A stretch of 64,000 nt of DNA from Kangiella geojedonensis (GTDB lineage Bacteria > Pseudomonadota > Gammaproteobacteria > Enterobacterales > Kangiellaceae): positions 1,860,001 through 1,924,000 of the forward strand of contig NZ_CP010975.1 in NCBI RefSeq assembly GCF_000981765.1, given 5' to 3'. Below are positions 35,332 to 46,122 of the stretch, piece after piece. The position numbers and the translations under genes were made by a program. The notes below the pieces were generated by a model. It was not told where the DNA came from. It saw nothing but the letters and a program-made list of their open reading frames with translations, and ran no database searches. Numbering within the stretch: position 1 is the first letter of the stretch; each line of letters opens with the position of its first letter.

Positions 35332-36246
35332 CTAGACTGACAGCACCGGGTTCATAATGTATGAAATTGGCGCTGTTTTAGCATCTTCATAAGTCGCTAA
35401 TTCCCAAGTAGACTCATCCGCCATCAAGGTACGGATTAGCTGGTTATTTAGCGCATGACCAGATTTATAGCCTACAAATGAGCCAATTAAGCTATGACCC
35501 AGCAAGAATAAGTCACCAATAGCATCAAGAATTTTATGCTTCACAAACTCGTCGTCATAACGCAAACCATCTTCGTTTAACACTCGATAGTCGTCCATCA
35601 CGATAGCGTTGTCTTGACTGCCGCCAAGCGCTAGATTGTTTGCACGCAAAAACTCGATATCTTTCATGAAACCGAAAGTACGCGCACGACTTACTTCTTT
35701 CACAAAAGACGTGGTCGAGAAGTCAATCACTGAGGTTTGACTGCTCTTCTTAAATACCGGGTGATCAAAATCAATGGTAAAGGCAACTTTAAAGCCATCA
35801 AAAGGCTCAAACGTTGCTTTCTTATCGCCGTCTTCGACAGTCACTTTCTTTTTGATTTTGATAAACTTCTTCGGCGCATTCTGCTCGGTGACACCAGCAG
35901 ACTGCAACAAAAATACAAATGGGCTTGCACTGCCGTCCATAATAGGAACTTCAGGTGCAGACACATCAATATAGGCATTATCGAGGCCTAAACCAGCCAT
36001 AGCTGATAATAGGTGCTCGACCGTAGAAATTCGCACACCATCTTTCACCAAACAGGTTGAAAGCGTGGTATCGCCAACATTTTCTGGCTTTGCATCAATT
36101 TCTACAATTGGATCTAGATCAACGCGACGGAACACAATCCCTGTATCCACTGGAGCTGGTCGTAGGGTTAAATACACTTTATCTCCAGTGTGCAAACCTA
36201 CGCCAGTGGCGCGAATGGTTGTTTTCAACGTACGTTGTCGTATCAT
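35332..36246 (-). CDS. lpxC: UDP-3-O-acyl-N-acetylglucosamine deacetylase
   Basis: LpxC catalyses the committed step of lipid A synthesis. The 304 residues match E. coli (305). Zinc ligands are His78 ([15 protein letters not shown]), His237 and Asp241 (HKILDAIGD), and the catalytic-site His264 is in SGHALNNQL. It is the last gene after ftsZ and is separated from it by 382 bases that hold its own promoter and an unusual phased repeat. Confidence 0.98.
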   Translation of the reverse strand: MIRQRTLKTTIRATGVGLHTGDKVYLTLRPAPVDTGIVFRRVDLDPIVEIDAKPENVGDTTLSTCLVKDGVRISTVEHLLSAMAGLGLDNAYIDVSAPEVPIMDGSASPFVFLLQSAGVTEQNAPKKFIKIKKKVTVEDGDKKATFEPFDGFKVAFTIDFDHPVFKKSSQTSVIDFSTTSFVKEVSRARTFGFMKDIEFLRANNLALGGSQDNAIVMDDYRVLNEDGLRYDDEFVKHKILDAIGDLFLLGHSLIGSFVGYKSGHALNNQLIRTLMADESTWELATYEDAKTAPISYIMNPVLSV

Positions 36247-36312
36247 TCAGTGTTTTCTCCAACTTCTTGAAAAATCAAGAATTTAGGGTGGAAGATGTCG
36301 AAATTTTAGCGC

Positions 36313-36376
36313 ATATTACCACAATATTTCTATTGTTTGAACAATTTTTGAACGTTTTTTGAACATTTGTTTGAAT
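36313..36376 (-). promoter_or_regulatory. Putative lpxC promoter with 11-bp-phased TTTGAAC repeats
   Basis: TTTGAAC occurs at 36336, 36347 and 36358, and TTTGAAT at 36370, with 11-, 11- and 12-base spacing. On the minus strand the first repeat contributes a TTCAAA -35-like hexamer (36341-36336). It lies 17 bases from a TAATAT -10-like hexamer (36318-36313), each 4/6. The array then extends upstream of the -35. Helical phasing of direct repeats suggests a protein-binding array; no known regulator is recognised. Confidence 0.45.
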
Positions 36377-36461
36377 TTGCATCTTCCACACAAATTCTCT
36401 CATTATCCCTAATTATGCAAATCAAATCCTTAATCAGCACTGAATGCAGAGCAAGGAAAGC

Positions 36462-36490
36462 TAAGGAGGCTCGAAGGGATTGCCTCCTTA
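36462..36490 (-). terminator. Hairpin downstream of ftsZ
   Basis: TAAGGAGGC and GCCTCCTTA form a perfect 9-bp stem over an 11-base loop, about 140 bases after the ftsZ stop. The tail on the minus strand is only moderately T-rich, so termination strength is uncertain. Confidence 0.5.
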
Positions 36491-36628
36491 TTCTCTATGA
36501 ACGCTAGCTTTGCGTTTAGTTTCATTCAATCAGAACACAACACCTCTAACGTTTTGCATGTATCACTCCATGGTTACTGTCAATAGTTAATGTCCAAATC
36601 AATGGTACGTTCAACTAAAACTTAACAG

Positions 36629-37798
36629 TTAATCGGCCTGCTTTCTCAAAAATGCCGGAATATCCAAGAAGTTATCAACATCACTTCCTACCGCCATTTT
36701 TTGAGTGCTTTCCGACTCTTCCACACCAGCTTGCTTACGCGCCGCAGGTGGGACATCAAGTTTATTAAAGTCCAGCTCACCACTTGGCTTGCGAACTTCA
36801 CGCTCTTTATTGTCTGAAACAAGTCTCATGCCAGCTTCCTGACCTAAGCCCGTCGCAACAACAGTCACACGCATTTCATCGCCCATGCTGTCATCGATTG
36901 CAGTACCAACCACGACGATGGCATCTTCGTGAGCAATATCCTCGATTACTTCACAAACTTCAGAGAACTCATCAATGGTAAACTCTTCGTTCGCCGTAAC
37001 GTTAACCAAAATGCCGCGTGCACCTGATAAATCAACGTCTTCAAGAAGCGGGCTCGCCACTGCCATATCTGCAGCAACTTGAGCACGACCTTCACCTGAT
37101 GCGATACCAGTACCCATCATCGCTTGGCCTTGTTCCGCCATCACTGTACGGACGTCTGCAAAGTCAACGTTGATTAGGCCAGGGCAGGTAATCAACTCTG
37201 CGATACCCTGTACCGCACCATGCAATACTGAGTTAGCCGAGGCGAAGGCTTCGGTTAAGCGCAATCCAGCGAACTGAGCCACTAACTTATCATTTGGAAT
37301 AATAATCAAAGAGTCTACGACGTTGCGCAAATCTTCAATACCGTTTTCCGCCAGCTTCATACGCTTTTTGCGCTCAAACTTGAACGGCTTAGTGACCACA
37401 GCTACTGTTAAAATGCCCATCTCTTTAGCAATCTCGGCAATCACAGGTGCAGCACCCGTACCAGTACCACCGCCCATTCCGGCAGTAATAAATACCATAT
37501 CAGAGCCTTGCAGCGACTCCATGATACGTTCACGATCTTCGAGTGCTGCTTGGCGTCCCACATCAGGATTTGCGCCAGCACCAAGGCCGCGTGTAATGTT
37601 TTGACCAATTTGGATGGTGGTTTTAGCCGTTGAAGCATTCAAGGCTTGAGCATCCGTATTGGCACAAATAAATTCAACACCATCAATGTTGGCTTTCACC
37701 ATGTGCTCAACGGCATTACCGCCACCGCCACCAACACCAATAACTTTAATAACTGCGCTATTCTGGCAGCTATCTACGAGTTCAAACATATTAGGCAT
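36629..37798 (-). CDS. ftsZ: Cell division GTPase FtsZ
   Basis: FtsZ polymerises into the Z ring at midcell. The 389 residues contain the tubulin signature GGGTGTGAAP at 109-118, the N-terminal nucleotide loop GVGGGGGNAV near 21-30 and the T7 synergy loop NVDFADVRTVM. The short acidic linker ends in the conserved C-terminal peptide DIPAFLRKQ, the docking site for FtsA, ZipA and ZapD (the last is encoded at 22103). The ATG at 37798 has AGGGG upstream. It is separated from ftsA by about 107 bases. Confidence 0.98.
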   Translation of the reverse strand: MPNMFELVDSCQNSAVIKVIGVGGGGGNAVEHMVKANIDGVEFICANTDAQALNASTAKTTIQIGQNITRGLGAGANPDVGRQAALEDRERIMESLQGSDMVFITAGMGGGTGTGAAPVIAEIAKEMGILTVAVVTKPFKFERKKRMKLAENGIEDLRNVVDSLIIIPNDKLVAQFAGLRLTEAFASANSVLHGAVQGIAELITCPGLINVDFADVRTVMAEQGQAMMGTGIASGEGRAQVAADMAVASPLLEDVDLSGARGILVNVTANEEFTIDEFSEVCEVIEDIAHEDAIVVVGTAIDDSMGDEMRVTVVATGLGQEAGMRLVSDNKEREVRKPSGELDFNKLDVPPAARKQAGVEESESTQKMAVGSDVDNFLDIPAFLRKQAD

Positions 37799-37905
37799 AA
37801 CTATATCCCCTTCGATTGTTTAGCCAATTTTCACTTAAGTCTTGCTTACAATATTTAAAGAACATAAGTGACTTCTCCAATTTAATCTCTAGCCAAAGCT
37901 AATGA

Positions 37906-39132
37906 TTAAAATCCACTGAACCAGCTTTTCATGCGCTCCCAGAGCCCATTAAAGCCAGTCACATTTCGTTCACGGTGATGGCCTACGTCTTGCTTACCGT
38001 AAATTAATAGACCAACGCCCGTGGCATAAATTGGGTTGCGCACAACATCCACCAAACCTTTGATGTGTTGAGGCATCCCTTGACGAACTGGCATGTGGAA
38101 CACTTCCTCTGCCAGCTCCATCAAACCTTCCATCTTCGAGCCGCCACCGGTGATGACCATGCCCGAAGCAATTAAATTCTCAAATCCGCTACGACGAATT
38201 TCAGCATGAACCAACTCAAACAATTCGCTGTAACGTGGCTCAACGACTTCCGCCAATATTTGTCGTGACACACGTCTCGGTTGACGCTCGCCAACCCCTG
38301 GAACTTCGATCGTTTCATCTAAGTTCGTTAACTGTCTTAACGCACACGCATATTTCACTTTGATATCTTCAGCATGCTGAGTCGGCGTTCTTAGTGCGAC
38401 AGCGATATCGTTTGTGACCTGATCGCCCGCAATCGGAATGACCGCGGTATGACGAATCGCACCGCCCGTGAATATCGCGATGTCCGTCGTGCCGCCACCG
38501 ATATCAATCAAACAAACGCCTAACTCTTTTTCATCTTCAGTCAGCACCGAATAACTCGATGCTAACTGCTCTAAAATCACGTCTTCCGTTTCTAATCCAC
38601 AGCGCGCCACACATTTAGTAATGTTCTGTGCTGCACTCACGGCACCAGTCACCATGTGTACTTTTGCTTCAAGACGAACGCCCGACATACCAATCGGCTC
38701 GCGAATACCTTCTTGGTTATCAATCACAAATTCTTGCGGCAATACATGCATGATTTTTTGATCTGCAGGTATTGCTACCGCTTTCGCTGCGTCAATCACA
38801 CGCTCGACATCACTCTGAGCGACTTCATTATCTTTAATCGCAACAATACCGTGCGAATTGAGACTTTTGATGTGGCTTCCAGCAATACCGGTGTAAACAG
38901 AGTGAATCTGGCAACCCGCCATTAACTCAGCTTCCTCCACGGCACGCTGAATTGAAGCGACGGTGGACTCGATATTAACCACCACGCCTTTCTTCATGCC
39001 ACGAGATGGGTGCGAGCCAATACCGATAATATCGACCGTATCATCAGCACCTACTTCCCCAACAATGGCCACCACTTTTGATGTGCCAATATCCAGCCCT
39101 ACAATTAATCGTTTTTCTGTTGATTTCGACAT
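37906..39132 (-). CDS. ftsA: Cell division actin-like protein FtsA
   Basis: FtsA tethers FtsZ to the membrane and recruits later division proteins. The ATG at 39132 follows AAGG and gives MSKSTEKRLIVGLDIGTSKV, the usual start; an upstream in-frame extension to 39174 would run into ftsQ. This makes 408 residues. Actin-fold phosphate loops (GLDIGTSKV; LIDIGGGTTDIAIF) and the GSKMEGLMELAEEVF segment are visible, and the C-terminal amphipathic membrane helix (LWERMKSWFSGF) is intact. It begins four bases after the ftsQ stop. Confidence 0.97.
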   Translation of the reverse strand: MSKSTEKRLIVGLDIGTSKVVAIVGEVGADDTVDIIGIGSHPSRGMKKGVVVNIESTVASIQRAVEEAELMAGCQIHSVYTGIAGSHIKSLNSHGIVAIKDNEVAQSDVERVIDAAKAVAIPADQKIMHVLPQEFVIDNQEGIREPIGMSGVRLEAKVHMVTGAVSAAQNITKCVARCGLETEDVILEQLASSYSVLTEDEKELGVCLIDIGGGTTDIAIFTGGAIRHTAVIPIAGDQVTNDIAVALRTPTQHAEDIKVKYACALRQLTNLDETIEVPGVGERQPRRVSRQILAEVVEPRYSELFELVHAEIRRSGFENLIASGMVITGGGSKMEGLMELAEEVFHMPVRQGMPQHIKGLVDVVRNPIYATGVGLLIYGKQDVGHHRERNVTGFNGLWERMKSWFSGF

Positions 39133-39136
39133 AGCC

Positions 39137-39922
39137 TTACCTACTGCCTCCGTCATTGATGACTGACGCTTCATTTTCTACCCATTGCGCTGCCATACCG
39201 TTTTGGTATCGCAAATCAACGTATGCCAAAGCGGCTTGTTTTTGTTGTTTTACACTATCGATGTACTGCATAAATCTCTCTATACGCTCTTCCACATGAA
39301 CATTGCCTAATCGAACTTCTAAGCCATCGGTTAACACCAAATTGATAGCGCCACGCTGACTTAACTCCATTCTGTCGATAATCATTTTCTTTTCGAGTAG
39401 CTGTTGCTGATACAGTTGCAACAACTCCGTTAAGTCTTTCGCCAATGCGTCAGGGCCACTTAACTTCACCCACTCAGCGTGAGGTAACTCAACAGGGTAA
39501 AAAACCTCACCCTCGACCGACACAACACCACGATCATTCCAGTACGCCACGGGCTCATGCTCTATGACCGAAACTTGTAAAGTTTCCGGCCAAACTTTTC
39601 TCAGCTGAACCGACTTAACCCATGGCAATTCCACTAACTTTTGTTCCGCTTGCTCCATCTCTAACGTGAAGAAGCCCCGGTCATCAATACTTCTCAGCAC
39701 ATCATAGACGCCTACAGCGTTTGTAAATTTGTGCTTTTGTAACTCTACTTTTTTAATCGGAAAAACATTGTCAGTGTTAATGCTAAAGATCCAAATACCA
39801 CCAAACACCAACGCTATCGCAACCAACGAACCTGCTAGCAAACCAACAGCCCATTTTAAAGGCTTTGCAAAGCCCTCAAATGAACGCTGCTTTTTTTCGC
39901 TACGACTCGCCATCTTGGCCAT
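39137..39922 (-). CDS. ftsQ: Cell division protein FtsQ
   Basis: FtsQ is a bitopic membrane protein that links early and late division proteins through FtsB and FtsL. The 261 residues show a basic cytoplasmic N-terminus, a membrane helix (about 27-50, WAVGLLAGSLVAIALVFGGIWIF), a POTRA domain (VFPIKKVELQKHKFTNAVGVYDVL and following) and the FtsQ beta domain with EHEPVAYWNDRGVVSVEGEVF. The start lies two bases after the ddlB stop. Confidence 0.95.
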   Translation of the reverse strand: MAKMASRSEKKQRSFEGFAKPLKWAVGLLAGSLVAIALVFGGIWIFSINTDNVFPIKKVELQKHKFTNAVGVYDVLRSIDDRGFFTLEMEQAEQKLVELPWVKSVQLRKVWPETLQVSVIEHEPVAYWNDRGVVSVEGEVFYPVELPHAEWVKLSGPDALAKDLTELLQLYQQQLLEKKMIIDRMELSQRGAINLVLTDGLEVRLGNVHVEERIERFMQYIDSVKQQKQAALAYVDLRYQNGMAAQWVENEASVINDGGSR

Positions 39923-39924
39923 AA

Positions 39925-40944
39925 CTATTCACCAACTCCTTCAGCACTCAGAACGCTCTTAAACAATCCGCCTTGACGCTCAAAACTTGTTTCTAATACA
40001 TTCAGTACTAACTGCTCAAAACTCACGCCTTTGGCTTTTGCGGCTTTGGGCACCAACGACGATTGAGTCATTCCAGGGACTGTATTGACCTCTAATAACA
40101 ACCAATCACCTGTTTGCCCATCCAGCATAAAATCCACACGTCCCCAGCCGTAACAACCCAGAGATTTAAACGCTTTTTCGCTTAAGGTCGCCAGCTCTGA
40201 CTCTTCACTCTCAGACAAACCACTCGGGCAGTGATACTCCGTGGAGTTACTGTTGTATTTCGCTGTAAAGTCATAAAAGGCATGCGGCGTTTTCACACGG
40301 ATACTGGGAAGCGCCTTACCGTTTAAAATGGATACGGTGTACTCTTCGCCATATATCCACTGCTCTAACATGATTTCTTGGTCAAACTGTGCCGCATCTG
40401 CCACCGCTCTTTGCAAAGACTCTGGGCTATCTGCTCTCGCCATACCGACGCTTGAGCCTTCATGAATCGGCTTGACCATGACGCAACCGTTTAATTCATC
40501 CAGCAACTCTTGTGCACGATCAAAGGACAGTTCTCCCGTAGTCACCATGCGATGTTTTGCCACTGGCAAACCCTGCGCACTCCATAGTAACTTGGTGCGT
40601 AATTTATCCATGGCGATTGCTGAAGCCATCACTCCGCATCCGGTATAAGGAATCTGGTGCAATTCCAAGAAACCTTGAATCACGCCATCTTCACCACCAC
40701 GGCCATGCAGAGCATTCCAAACTCGATCAAACCCCTGTGTTGATAATGCCTCAAGGCCATCACTTTTAGGGTCTACCTTATGAGCATCGACGCCAGCTTC
40801 GACTAGTGCTTTATGCACGGTTTCGCCAGAAATCAATGAAATTTCACGCTCAGCCGAAAAGCCGCCATAAACCACAGCCACTTTGCCGTACTCCTTTGGA
40901 GAACGACTTACTTGGAATGACTTATCGTTAGCAGGGTGGCTCAC
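39925..40944 (-). CDS. ddlB: D-alanine--D-alanine ligase
   Basis: Ddl joins two D-Ala for the pentapeptide stem. The 339-residue ATP-grasp enzyme starts with GTG at 40944, which has a strong AAGGAGG ribosome site and overlaps the murC stop (GTGA). Motifs seen: [45 protein letters not shown] and [19 protein letters not shown]. All are standard for Ddl. Confidence 0.96.
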   Translation of the reverse strand: MSHPANDKSFQVSRSPKEYGKVAVVYGGFSAEREISLISGETVHKALVEAGVDAHKVDPKSDGLEALSTQGFDRVWNALHGRGGEDGVIQGFLELHQIPYTGCGVMASAIAMDKLRTKLLWSAQGLPVAKHRMVTTGELSFDRAQELLDELNGCVMVKPIHEGSSVGMARADSPESLQRAVADAAQFDQEIMLEQWIYGEEYTVSILNGKALPSIRVKTPHAFYDFTAKYNSNSTEYHCPSGLSESEESELATLSEKAFKSLGCYGWGRVDFMLDGQTGDWLLLEVNTVPGMTQSSLVPKAAKAKGVSFEQLVLNVLETSFERQGGLFKSVLSAEGVGE

Positions 40945-42395
40945 GCATCCTCCTTGTCGATCAAACGCTTAAAATCCAAATTAACTTGAACCCAAGAAGG
41001 CGCTAGTGATCCAACATTACCCGCACCTTGCGTTACCAGAACATCACCATCGTCCAAGACGTGATGTAATGCTTCTGGTAAATCCGCAATCGACTCTACA
41101 AAAATCGGTTCAATCTTGCCGCGTTGACGAATACTACGGCACAACGAACGGCTATCCGCGCCAGGTATAGGCTCTTCACCCGCCGAATATACCTCTAACA
41201 TTAATAGCTCATCCACTTCTGATAAGACCGAACAAAAATCTTCATACAAATCACGAGTTCGGGAGTATCTATGTGGCTGGTACACCATAACAAGGCGGCG
41301 CTCAGGCCAGCTTTTGCGTAACGCTTTAATGGTCGCATTCACTTCGCTTGGGTGATGACCATAATCATCTATTAGGGTCACTGTTTTATTATTAACTGTG
41401 TAATCGCCATACATCTGGAAGCGTCGACCAATGCCTTCAAATTCAGCTAATGCTTTTTGAATGGCGATATCACTAACACCATCATCTGTCGCGACAGCAA
41501 TAGCAGCTAAAGCATTCTGTACGTTATGTTGCCCAGGCAAATTCAACTCAATATCCAGTTGCCCAACACAATCACGGCGAACCACTTTGAAGTAACTTTT
41601 CGTTCCTTTTTGTTCAAAGTCGATGGCTCTTACGTCAGCTTTCTGGCTAAAGCCATAAGTTACTGTTGGACGAGAGAGCTTCGGGATCAACTCTAATACC
41701 GTCTCATCATCAATACACATCACCGCTAAACCGTAAAACGGTAAGTTATGTAAGAAATCGATAAAGTTACTTTCTAAATTTTTAAAGTCACCGCCATAAG
41801 TATCCATATGGTCAGCTTCAATATTCGTCACCACAGACACCATCGGTTGTAAGTGCAAGAATGACGCATCACTTTCATCAGCTTCAGCAATGAAGTAACG
41901 GCTTTTACCAAGCTTGGCGTTTGAACCTGCGCTATTTAACAAGCCACCAATTACAAATGTTGGATCATAGCCACCTTCGGCATAAATACTGGCCAATAGA
42001 CTTGTGGTCGTGGTTTTGCCATGAGTACCCGCTACTGCTATGCCATGTCTAAAGCGCATTAGCTCGGCTAACATTTCCGCGCGACGTACAATCGGTACTC
42101 GGCGCTCTCTAGCCGCTTCAATTTCAGGATTATTTTTTGGAATCGCAGTCGAACAAACCACAACATCCACATCTAGAATATTGTTACTGCGGTGCCCGAG
42201 GAAAATCTCTGCACCTAAACTTTTCAAACGTTCGGTAACGTGACTTTGACGCAAATCAGATCCGCTTACGGCGTAGCCTAAATTTAACAACACTTCAGCA
42301 ATGCCACTCATACCTGCACCGCCAATTCCAATAAAGTGAATTCGCTTAATACGGCGCATTTCAGGAATCGCCTGTTGTAAGTTATCGTTGCTCAT
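40941..42395 (-). CDS. murC: UDP-N-acetylmuramate--L-alanine ligase
   Basis: MurC adds L-Ala to UDP-MurNAc. I start it at the ATG at 42395, behind GGAGAG, giving 484 residues (E. coli 491). The longer frame to 42425 lies inside murG. The nucleotide motif [17 protein letters not shown] is near residues 20-36 and the ATP loop GTHGKTT is at 123-129. [10 protein letters not shown] and [10 protein letters not shown] complete the Mur ligase pattern. It overlaps the end of murG by 14 bases and ddlB by four. Confidence 0.97.
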   Translation of the reverse strand: MSNDNLQQAIPEMRRIKRIHFIGIGGAGMSGIAEVLLNLGYAVSGSDLRQSHVTERLKSLGAEIFLGHRSNNILDVDVVVCSTAIPKNNPEIEAARERRVPIVRRAEMLAELMRFRHGIAVAGTHGKTTTTSLLASIYAEGGYDPTFVIGGLLNSAGSNAKLGKSRYFIAEADESDASFLHLQPMVSVVTNIEADHMDTYGGDFKNLESNFIDFLHNLPFYGLAVMCIDDETVLELIPKLSRPTVTYGFSQKADVRAIDFEQKGTKSYFKVVRRDCVGQLDIELNLPGQHNVQNALAAIAVATDDGVSDIAIQKALAEFEGIGRRFQMYGDYTVNNKTVTLIDDYGHHPSEVNATIKALRKSWPERRLVMVYQPHRYSRTRDLYEDFCSVLSEVDELLMLEVYSAGEEPIPGADSRSLCRSIRQRGKIEPIFVESIADLPEALHHVLDDGDVLVTQGAGNVGSLAPSWVQVNLDFKRLIDKEDA

Positions 42396-43560
42396 TAACA
42401 CTCTCCGCAGCTTCACTCTTAACATCTGTATTAGCTTCTGCGCTACTCATAATTTCAAACTGACCAACTGCTGCACGTTTACAATACTCAGCGACCTGTA
42501 GCGTTGATTGTGGCTTGGCCAAACTCTTCGCAATAATCGCCATTTCTACAATGCGTTGTTTATCATTCGCTAACGCCGTAATTTGTTGAGCCAAGGCTTG
42601 CTCATCTAAATCATGCTGTTGAATAATTAATGCTCCGCCTTGATTAGCCAAGTAACGTGCATTGTGAGTCTGATGATCATCCACCGCATGTGGGTATGGC
42701 ACAAAGATTGCCGCACATCCTGCCATCGCTATTTCTGCTACGGTTAGAGCACCCGCACGACAAATCACTAAATCAGCCCATTCATAAGCGGCTGCCATGT
42801 CATCAATAAACTCAGTAACATCATGCTTAACTAGGCTATTATTTAATTCTTTATATCTAGCGACGACGTCACCTAAATTCCCACGACCACATTGATGACG
42901 CACACTCACATTGAGTCCGCCATTAATAATGTCCAGCATCGCAGGGATTTTTTGGTTCAACACCAAGGCTCCTCTGCTACCGCCTATCACTAACAATTTG
43001 ATACTGCCTTGCGTGGTATTAATACGCTCTTTTGCAGGAGCAATATTCATTAAATCGGTTCTGACCGGATTACCCACTGTGGCGACTTTACTGGCCTCAA
43101 CAAAAGCTCCTGGGTAAGCTTGTAAGGTTATTTTGCTAAAACGATTCAGCTGTTGGTTGGTCATGCCTGCGATAGCATTTTGCTCATGCAGTACGAGAGG
43201 AACTCCGCACAACTTTGCGGCTAACCCACCAGGACCACTAGCAAACCCTCCCATGCCTAACGCAACATCGGGCTTGATTGTCTTAATCGCTTTTCTCGCT
43301 AATAACACACTTTTTAGCAATTGGAATGGCGCTTTAACTAACGATGCGAATCCTTTATTTCGAACCCCTTTAACAGGTAGCAACGTCATCTTAATATCGT
43401 GTTTCGGCACTAACTCTTCTTCCATACCACCTTCTGAGCCTAACCAGTGCAACATCCAACCTTGCTGTTGCAACTCTTTACCCACCGCTAACGCTGGGAA
43501 AATATGACCGCCAGTTCCACCAGCCATCAATAAAATCGTTTTCTGGGTTGTTCTACTCAT
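42382..43560 (-). CDS. murG: Lipid II synthase MurG
   Basis: MurG transfers GlcNAc to lipid I at the inner face of the membrane. The start is the ATG at 43560, behind GGGGGAG, overlapping the ftsW stop by eight bases. The 392 residues include [45 protein letters not shown] and [17 protein letters not shown]. It is about 35 residues longer than E. coli MurG because of a Ser/Glu/Ala-rich C-terminal tail that overlaps murC. The tail looks disordered. Confidence 0.97.
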   Translation of the reverse strand: MSRTTQKTILLMAGGTGGHIFPALAVGKELQQQGWMLHWLGSEGGMEEELVPKHDIKMTLLPVKGVRNKGFASLVKAPFQLLKSVLLARKAIKTIKPDVALGMGGFASGPGGLAAKLCGVPLVLHEQNAIAGMTNQQLNRFSKITLQAYPGAFVEASKVATVGNPVRTDLMNIAPAKERINTTQGSIKLLVIGGSRGALVLNQKIPAMLDIINGGLNVSVRHQCGRGNLGDVVARYKELNNSLVKHDVTEFIDDMAAAYEWADLVICRAGALTVAEIAMAGCAAIFVPYPHAVDDHQTHNARYLANQGGALIIQQHDLDEQALAQQITALANDKQRIVEMAIIAKSLAKPQSTLQVAEYCKRAAVGQFEIMSSAEANTDVKSEAAESVNEQR

Positions 43561-44779
43561 GCCGCTCCCCCTGGCTTCTGCCACGGTAAGACTGCTTAGC
43601 GCTAGAATATTCGTGCTCTTTCCGACGAACCTCGAAGTCAACACGCAACAACACGGCTATAGCAACGCAGCTGACGATAAGGGAATTACCGCCATAGCTA
43701 ATAAATGGCAGTGTTAATCCCTTGGTTGGTAAAGAGCCACTCGCAACGCCAATATTAATGAGTGCTTGCAAGCTCAACCAAAAACCAAAGCCGTAAGACA
43801 TATAGGCTGCAAAATAATGCTCCATCTTTAGTGCTCGACGGCCAATGCTGAGGCTTTTCATGAAAATAATGGCAAATAAGACAATGACTAACGCCACGCC
43901 GATAAAGCCAAATTCTTCAGCAAATACCGCAAACACAAAATCGGTATGAGCTTCTGGTAAATAGGATAATTTCTGCACGCTATTTCCTAAACCCGCGCCA
44001 AACCAATCACCACGACCGAATGCAATCAATGATTGCACCAGCTGGTAACCACTTCCGAATTGATCCGCCCATGGATCAAGGAAGCTGGTTAATCGCTTCA
44101 TGCGATAAGGTTCTTGCCAAGCCACCAGCCCCATGACAATCCCCACAAAGCCAGTAAGGGTAATGAACTGCCATAAACGCGCACCGGCCAAAAACATCAT
44201 GGCCAACGCCGTTGCAACAATCACAGCTGATGTGCCAAAGTCCGGTTGCAATAACAAGAAAGCAACGACTAAGCCAAGAACCACTAAAGGCTTTATGAAT
44301 CCGCGAATCTGTGTCTGCAGTTCATCACTCCGACGCACTAAATAACCAGCCAAGTAAATCACAATAAAGAACTTCATAAGTTCAGCAGGCTGAATCGTTA
44401 AGGGACCAACGCCAATCCAGCGCTTACTGCCGTTAACTTCTCGTCCGATAAACAGTACAGCAACCAGCAATAACACGCCCAACACTAAAAACTTAGGGCC
44501 GTTTTCTTGCCAAAAGCGGGTATCCAGCTGTAAAGCAAAGATAGCCGCAGTCACTGCAATACATAAATAAATACAGTGACGAATTAAAAAGTGGAACTCG
44601 TTACCGTTCATATGATCTTCTGCGTACGGCATCGAGCTAGAAGCAACCATCACCACACCAATTGCGAGCAATGCAATCACTGGACCAAGCAACCAAGGAT
44701 CAAGTCGAGTACGTGGGTCTGACAGTTTTAACTGCTCGACAAAGTCGTTAAGACGCAAGACTTGAATAATATTTGTCAT
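43553..44779 (-). CDS. ftsW: SEDS peptidoglycan polymerase FtsW
   Basis: FtsW is the septal glycan polymerase that works with FtsI. The 408 residues form about ten membrane helices. SEDS hallmarks are NGSKRWIGVGPLTIQPAELMKF, QPDFGTSAVI, PEAHTDFVFAVFAEEFGFIG (with the catalytic Asp region) and LPFISYGGNSLI. It overlaps murD by four bases (ATGA) and murG by eight. Confidence 0.97.
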   Translation of the reverse strand: MTNIIQVLRLNDFVEQLKLSDPRTRLDPWLLGPVIALLAIGVVMVASSSMPYAEDHMNGNEFHFLIRHCIYLCIAVTAAIFALQLDTRFWQENGPKFLVLGVLLLVAVLFIGREVNGSKRWIGVGPLTIQPAELMKFFIVIYLAGYLVRRSDELQTQIRGFIKPLVVLGLVVAFLLLQPDFGTSAVIVATALAMMFLAGARLWQFITLTGFVGIVMGLVAWQEPYRMKRLTSFLDPWADQFGSGYQLVQSLIAFGRGDWFGAGLGNSVQKLSYLPEAHTDFVFAVFAEEFGFIGVALVIVLFAIIFMKSLSIGRRALKMEHYFAAYMSYGFGFWLSLQALINIGVASGSLPTKGLTLPFISYGGNSLIVSCVAIAVLLRVDFEVRRKEHEYSSAKQSYRGRSQGERHE

Positions 44780-46101
44780 AGCGCCTCCACCAATTGTTCA
44801 AACTGTTCACCACGTTCAATGTAATTCTTAAACATGTCCCAACTGGCGCAAGCAGGCGATAAGAGCACGCAGTCGCCAGCGTCACTTGAAGCCACCGCTT
44901 GCTCTACAGCTTCTTCTAAGCTGCTCACAATGATCGATTTATGCGGGTCTAACCCAGCAATAGTCCCGCCATCTTTGCCGAAACAAATCACCTTTTTAGT
45001 ATGCGTCTTAATAGTCTCTTGCAAGCTTGATAGATCAGCACCCTTAGCATCACCGCCAGCAATCAAAATAATCTTTTTGCCAAACTTAGGTGCAAAACTA
45101 TTAATCGCCGCCACAGTAGCGCCGACATTGGTTGCTTTTGAATCGTTGATGTAAGTCACATCACCTTTTACTGCAACCAACTGGCTTCGGTGTGGCATAC
45201 CTCGATAACTTTTGGCACTGTTAATGACCGCCTCATTAATTACTACGCCAGTTGCTTCTAACAAAGCAAAAGCCGCCGCTACATTGAGTGCGTTATGCGC
45301 ACCTTGTAGCGTTAATTCGTTTAGTGAAAGTACTTCACGCTCAGCACGTCGTAATACACCGGCTTTTACATCCACCTGCCAGTCGCTGTGAGCAGAAAAC
45401 CCAAACGACAAACGATTAGCATTTGTATCGCTAGGTTGAGTTAACTCATCTTCTGAGTTTTCAATAATGACTTCTGCATGATCAAAAATACGCTGTTTCG
45501 CCTCGACATAAGCTTTGTAATCCACATATCGATCGAGGTGATCTTCACTGATATTAAGGATAGTGGCAGCCGTTGGCTTTAACGAATACGTGGTTTCAAG
45601 CTGGAAGCTTGACAGCTCTAGCACCACCACAGCTTCGTCGCTAGACTCTACTAACAGGTCAAGTGCTGGAACGCCTATGTTGCCGCCAACCAGAGCCTTT
45701 AAACCACTGGCTTCTAACAAGGTTCCTACTAATTCAGTAACGGTGCTTTTACCATTCGAGCCAGTAATCGCTATCACGGGCAATTGATTGGCTTGTGCAA
45801 ATAACTCAATGTCGCCAGCAATCTCAACACCATAGTCCTGAGCTTTAGCAATATCGGGCTGCGTCACTGCGATACCTGGGCTAACCACTAATTGTTCATA
45901 GCCCAACATCTGCTCACCATTCCAAGGAATTAAAGCTTCGGCATCAAGTTTTGCCAATTCATCCGATCCTGGCGCCTGTTCACGCGTATCCATGACCTTG
46001 AATGACTGATTGTTTTTTGACAAATAACGCGCAACCGAAAGCCCGGTCTCTCCAAGACCAAGAATCAAACGATTTTTCTGTTCAAGTGCGTTTATTTGCA
46101 T
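44776..46101 (-). CDS. murD: UDP-N-acetylmuramoyl-L-alanine--D-glutamate ligase
   Basis: MurD adds D-Glu to UDP-MurNAc-L-Ala. I use the ATG at 46101; the preceding in-frame codon is a TTG. The 441 residues have LILGLGETGLSVARYL near the N-terminus, the ATP loop ITGSNGKSTV near 110, NISEDHLDRY, and NDSKATNVGATVAAI. The gene lies 22 bases after mraY and overlaps ftsW. Confidence 0.97.
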   Translation of the reverse strand: MQINALEQKNRLILGLGETGLSVARYLSKNNQSFKVMDTREQAPGSDELAKLDAEALIPWNGEQMLGYEQLVVSPGIAVTQPDIAKAQDYGVEIAGDIELFAQANQLPVIAITGSNGKSTVTELVGTLLEASGLKALVGGNIGVPALDLLVESSDEAVVVLELSSFQLETTYSLKPTAATILNISEDHLDRYVDYKAYVEAKQRIFDHAEVIIENSEDELTQPSDTNANRLSFGFSAHSDWQVDVKAGVLRRAEREVLSLNELTLQGAHNALNVAAAFALLEATGVVINEAVINSAKSYRGMPHRSQLVAVKGDVTYINDSKATNVGATVAAINSFAPKFGKKIILIAGGDAKGADLSSLQETIKTHTKKVICFGKDGGTIAGLDPHKSIIVSSLEEAVEQAVASSDAGDCVLLSPACASWDMFKNYIERGEQFEQLVEAL

Positions 46102-46122
46102 CAATTACTATTACCTACTTTC

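Larger units (their letters stand above)
36247..36628. other. Intergenic region between ftsZ and lpxC
   Basis: This 382-base gap carries the putative lpxC promoter with phased direct repeats (36313-36376) and a ftsZ 3' hairpin (36462-36490), both listed separately. No open frame with a ribosome site is apparent. Confidence 0.6.
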
